Shown piece by piece: positions 4,860-6,266 of a stretch of 6,266 nucleotides of DNA; position 1 is the first letter of the stretch, and each line of letters starts with the position of its first letter. Source of the DNA: Bacteroidota bacterium (GTDB lineage Bacteria; Bacteroidota; Bacteroidia; Flavobacteriales; Flavobacteriaceae); the NCBI GenBank assembly GCA_021793135.1, contig JAJYTI010000126.1, positions 1 through 6,266 on the forward strand, written 5' to 3'. The notes below the pieces were generated by a model. It was not told the DNA's origin and ran no database searches. It worked only from the letters and a program-made list of their open reading frames with translations. The translations under genes were made by a program, and so were the position numbers.

Positions 4860-6266
4860 TTAAATATCCTTATTTTTCTCATCCTCCTCCTCATCATAAG
4901 TCTTGGCAATTTTATCGATGTTTAAGCTTCTTGCCATAGCATCGAATATATCTTTATACACACCATTTAGGCTGTAAATCTCTTCGTGCGGACCACTTTC
5001 TTCTACTTTACCTAATTCCATCGCATAAATACAATCTGCATCGATAATCTGTGAAATACTATGAGAGATAATAATAACCGTTCTATTCTTTTTAATAGCG
5101 TCTAGACTTGCTTTAATCTGTTCTGTAGCGATAGCATCTAGACTAGCCGTTGGTTCATCTAAGAATATAATTGGAGGATTTTTTAAAAACATTCTGGCAA
5201 TAGCAATACGCTGTTGCTGTCCGCCCGAAAGCAAAAGTGCATTGCTTTCAAACTGTTTTGGTAAAGCCATTATTTGGTCATAAATATAGGCTTGTTTGGC
5301 TGCATCATAAACTTCTTCTTTACTAGCATTTGGGTTTCCATATCGGATGTTTTCTTCTATGGTACCACTGAATATATGATTCTTTTGTAGAACCAAACCA
5401 ATATTTCTGCGTAAGAACTGGGTGTCATAGTTCTCTATTGGAACTCCATCTAATAGAATTTGTCCTTTTGTGGGTTCATAGAATTTATCTAGTAGATTTA
5501 CAATCGTACTTTTTCCTGCGCCACTTAAACCCACCAGTGCAGTAATTTTGTTAGGTGCAATGGTCATATTTACATTGTATAGAGCTTGTGTGCCGTTAGG
5601 ATATACAAAATCTACATTTTTCATTTCGAATTTTCCCATGATTTTTTCTGGACGATAGTCTCCAGAATTTTCAATCTCATCATCGGCATTTAGGATTTCA
5701 AAAAAGCTCTCAGAATAAATCATAGCATCATTCATGTCATCGAATATTCTGTGCAACTGACCAATAGGGGCGGTAACGTTATTGAAAAGTAGTATATGGA
5801 ACATAATCATTCCTATACTCATTTTTCCGTCTAATACTAGGTATGCAGTAAGAATAATGATGATAACTACACCAATTTGCTCTACAAAAGACTTAACACC
5901 GTTGAATAGGAATCCAGTTTTTTGTGTTTTAAGTTGGTTTTCGGTAATGTCATATTGAATTTGGTCTTGTTTTTCCGATTCGATTTGTTCGCGGTTAAAA
6001 GATTTTATAACCGTAATCGATTGAATTATATTGACAATTCCTTGACTTTTCGCTTCTCTAAAACCACGCATTCTTCTTCGCCAACCACCTAATGTTCTAG
6101 CTTGTTTTATAGTGATGTACATATAGACAGGTACAATACATAATCCTACTAGACCTACCCAGAAATTCGCATTGAACATAAGAATTAACGCTATAAACGA
6201 GTTGGCAAATAAAGGGAGAATATTGATAAAGAAATTCTGAACAAGTCGAGTCAAGCTAGAGATCCC
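4860..6266 (-). CDS. ABC exporter half-transporter (membrane domain fused to ATPase), N-terminus beyond right window edge
   Basis: The frame stays open to the edge (four codons, GISS, precede the TTG at 6254), so the true start lies outside; 468 residues are visible. The N-terminal part is the later half of a type I exporter membrane domain, with hydrophobic segments at about 16-31, 35-53 and 133-144 (counted from the edge) and the cytoplasmic loop GGWRRRMRGFREAKSQGIVN. The ATPase domain follows from about 210: A-loop Tyr222, Walker A GLSGAGKST (246-254), Q-loop Gln294, signature LSGGQ (346-350), Walker B IIFLDE with catalytic Glu (366-371), D-loop SLD, and H-loop His402. All catalytic residues are present, so ATP hydrolysis should work. 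The loop before the signature is short and lacks the usual ERG-containing X-loop. The C-terminus is an acidic tail rich in Asp and Glu. It probably works as a homodimer or with a partner half outside the window. The exported substrate (lipid, drug or peptide) cannot be told. Confidence 0.93.
   Translation of the reverse strand, partial: GISSLTRLVQNFFINILPLFANSFIALILMFNANFWVGLVGLCIVPVYMYITIKQARTLGGWRRRMRGFREAKSQGIVNIIQSITVIKSFNREQIESEKQDQIQYDITENQLKTQKTGFLFNGVKSFVEQIGVVIIIILTAYLVLDGKMSIGMIMFHILLFNNVTAPIGQLHRIFDDMNDAMIYSESFFEILNADDEIENSGDYRPEKIMGKFEMKNVDFVYPNGTQALYNVNMTIAPNKITALVGLSGAGKSTIVNLLDKFYEPTKGQILLDGVPIENYDTQFLRRNIGLVLQKNHIFSGTIEENIRYGNPNASKEEVYDAAKQAYIYDQIMALPKQFESNALLLSGGQQQRIAIARMFLKNPPIIFLDEPTASLDAIATEQIKASLDAIKKNRTVIIISHSISQIIDADCIYAMELGKVEESGPHEEIYSLNGVYKDIFDAMARSLNIDKIAKTYDEEEDEKNKDI

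Overview
The window looks like a stretch of a Bacteroidota chromosome, most likely from the Flavobacteriaceae. The basis is low GC content, near absence of Shine-Dalgarno sequences before the genes, promoter-like TAnnTTTG boxes (the Bacteroidota -7 element), and protein types common in that group: a WCGD thioredoxin-like protein, a TonB-C-like envelope protein and a secreted serine hydrolase with a DUF3471-like tail. This placement comes from remembered family features, not from a search. The genes look like ordinary core or housekeeping genes. I see no mobile element, RNA gene or CRISPR array.

Layout, left to right. The left edge cuts the start of tag (DNA-3-methyladenine glycosylase I, minus strand), which is divergent from a thioredoxin-family gene (plus). 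That gene converges with, and overlaps by 14 bases, a membrane-anchored protein with a TonB-C-like domain (minus). Next comes truB (tRNA pseudouridine-55 synthase, minus), which may be co-transcribed with the TonB-like gene. Across a divergent intergenic region of about 120 bases lies a secreted beta-lactamase-fold serine hydrolase (plus), closed by a clear hairpin terminator. A fructosamine-kinase-family gene (plus) follows and converges with an ABC exporter half-transporter (minus) that runs off the right edge.

The most striking signal is not a gene. Inside the 3' half of the TonB-like gene, within 189 bases (895-1083), there are five exact copies of the DnaA box TTATCCACA plus one TTATACACA. 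Four of them form two inverted pairs, each with a 4-base spacer, repeated at a 33-base period. This is far beyond chance and could be a chromosomal replication origin or a DnaA-binding/titration locus embedded in a coding sequence. The gene's reading frame absorbs the boxes as the peptides VIH and VD(K/N).

The genes do not form one obvious pathway. They cover DNA base repair (tag), tRNA modification (truB), envelope functions (TonB-like protein, serine hydrolase, ABC exporter) and possible repair of glycated proteins (fructosamine kinase). No gene-free stretch exceeds 300 bases.
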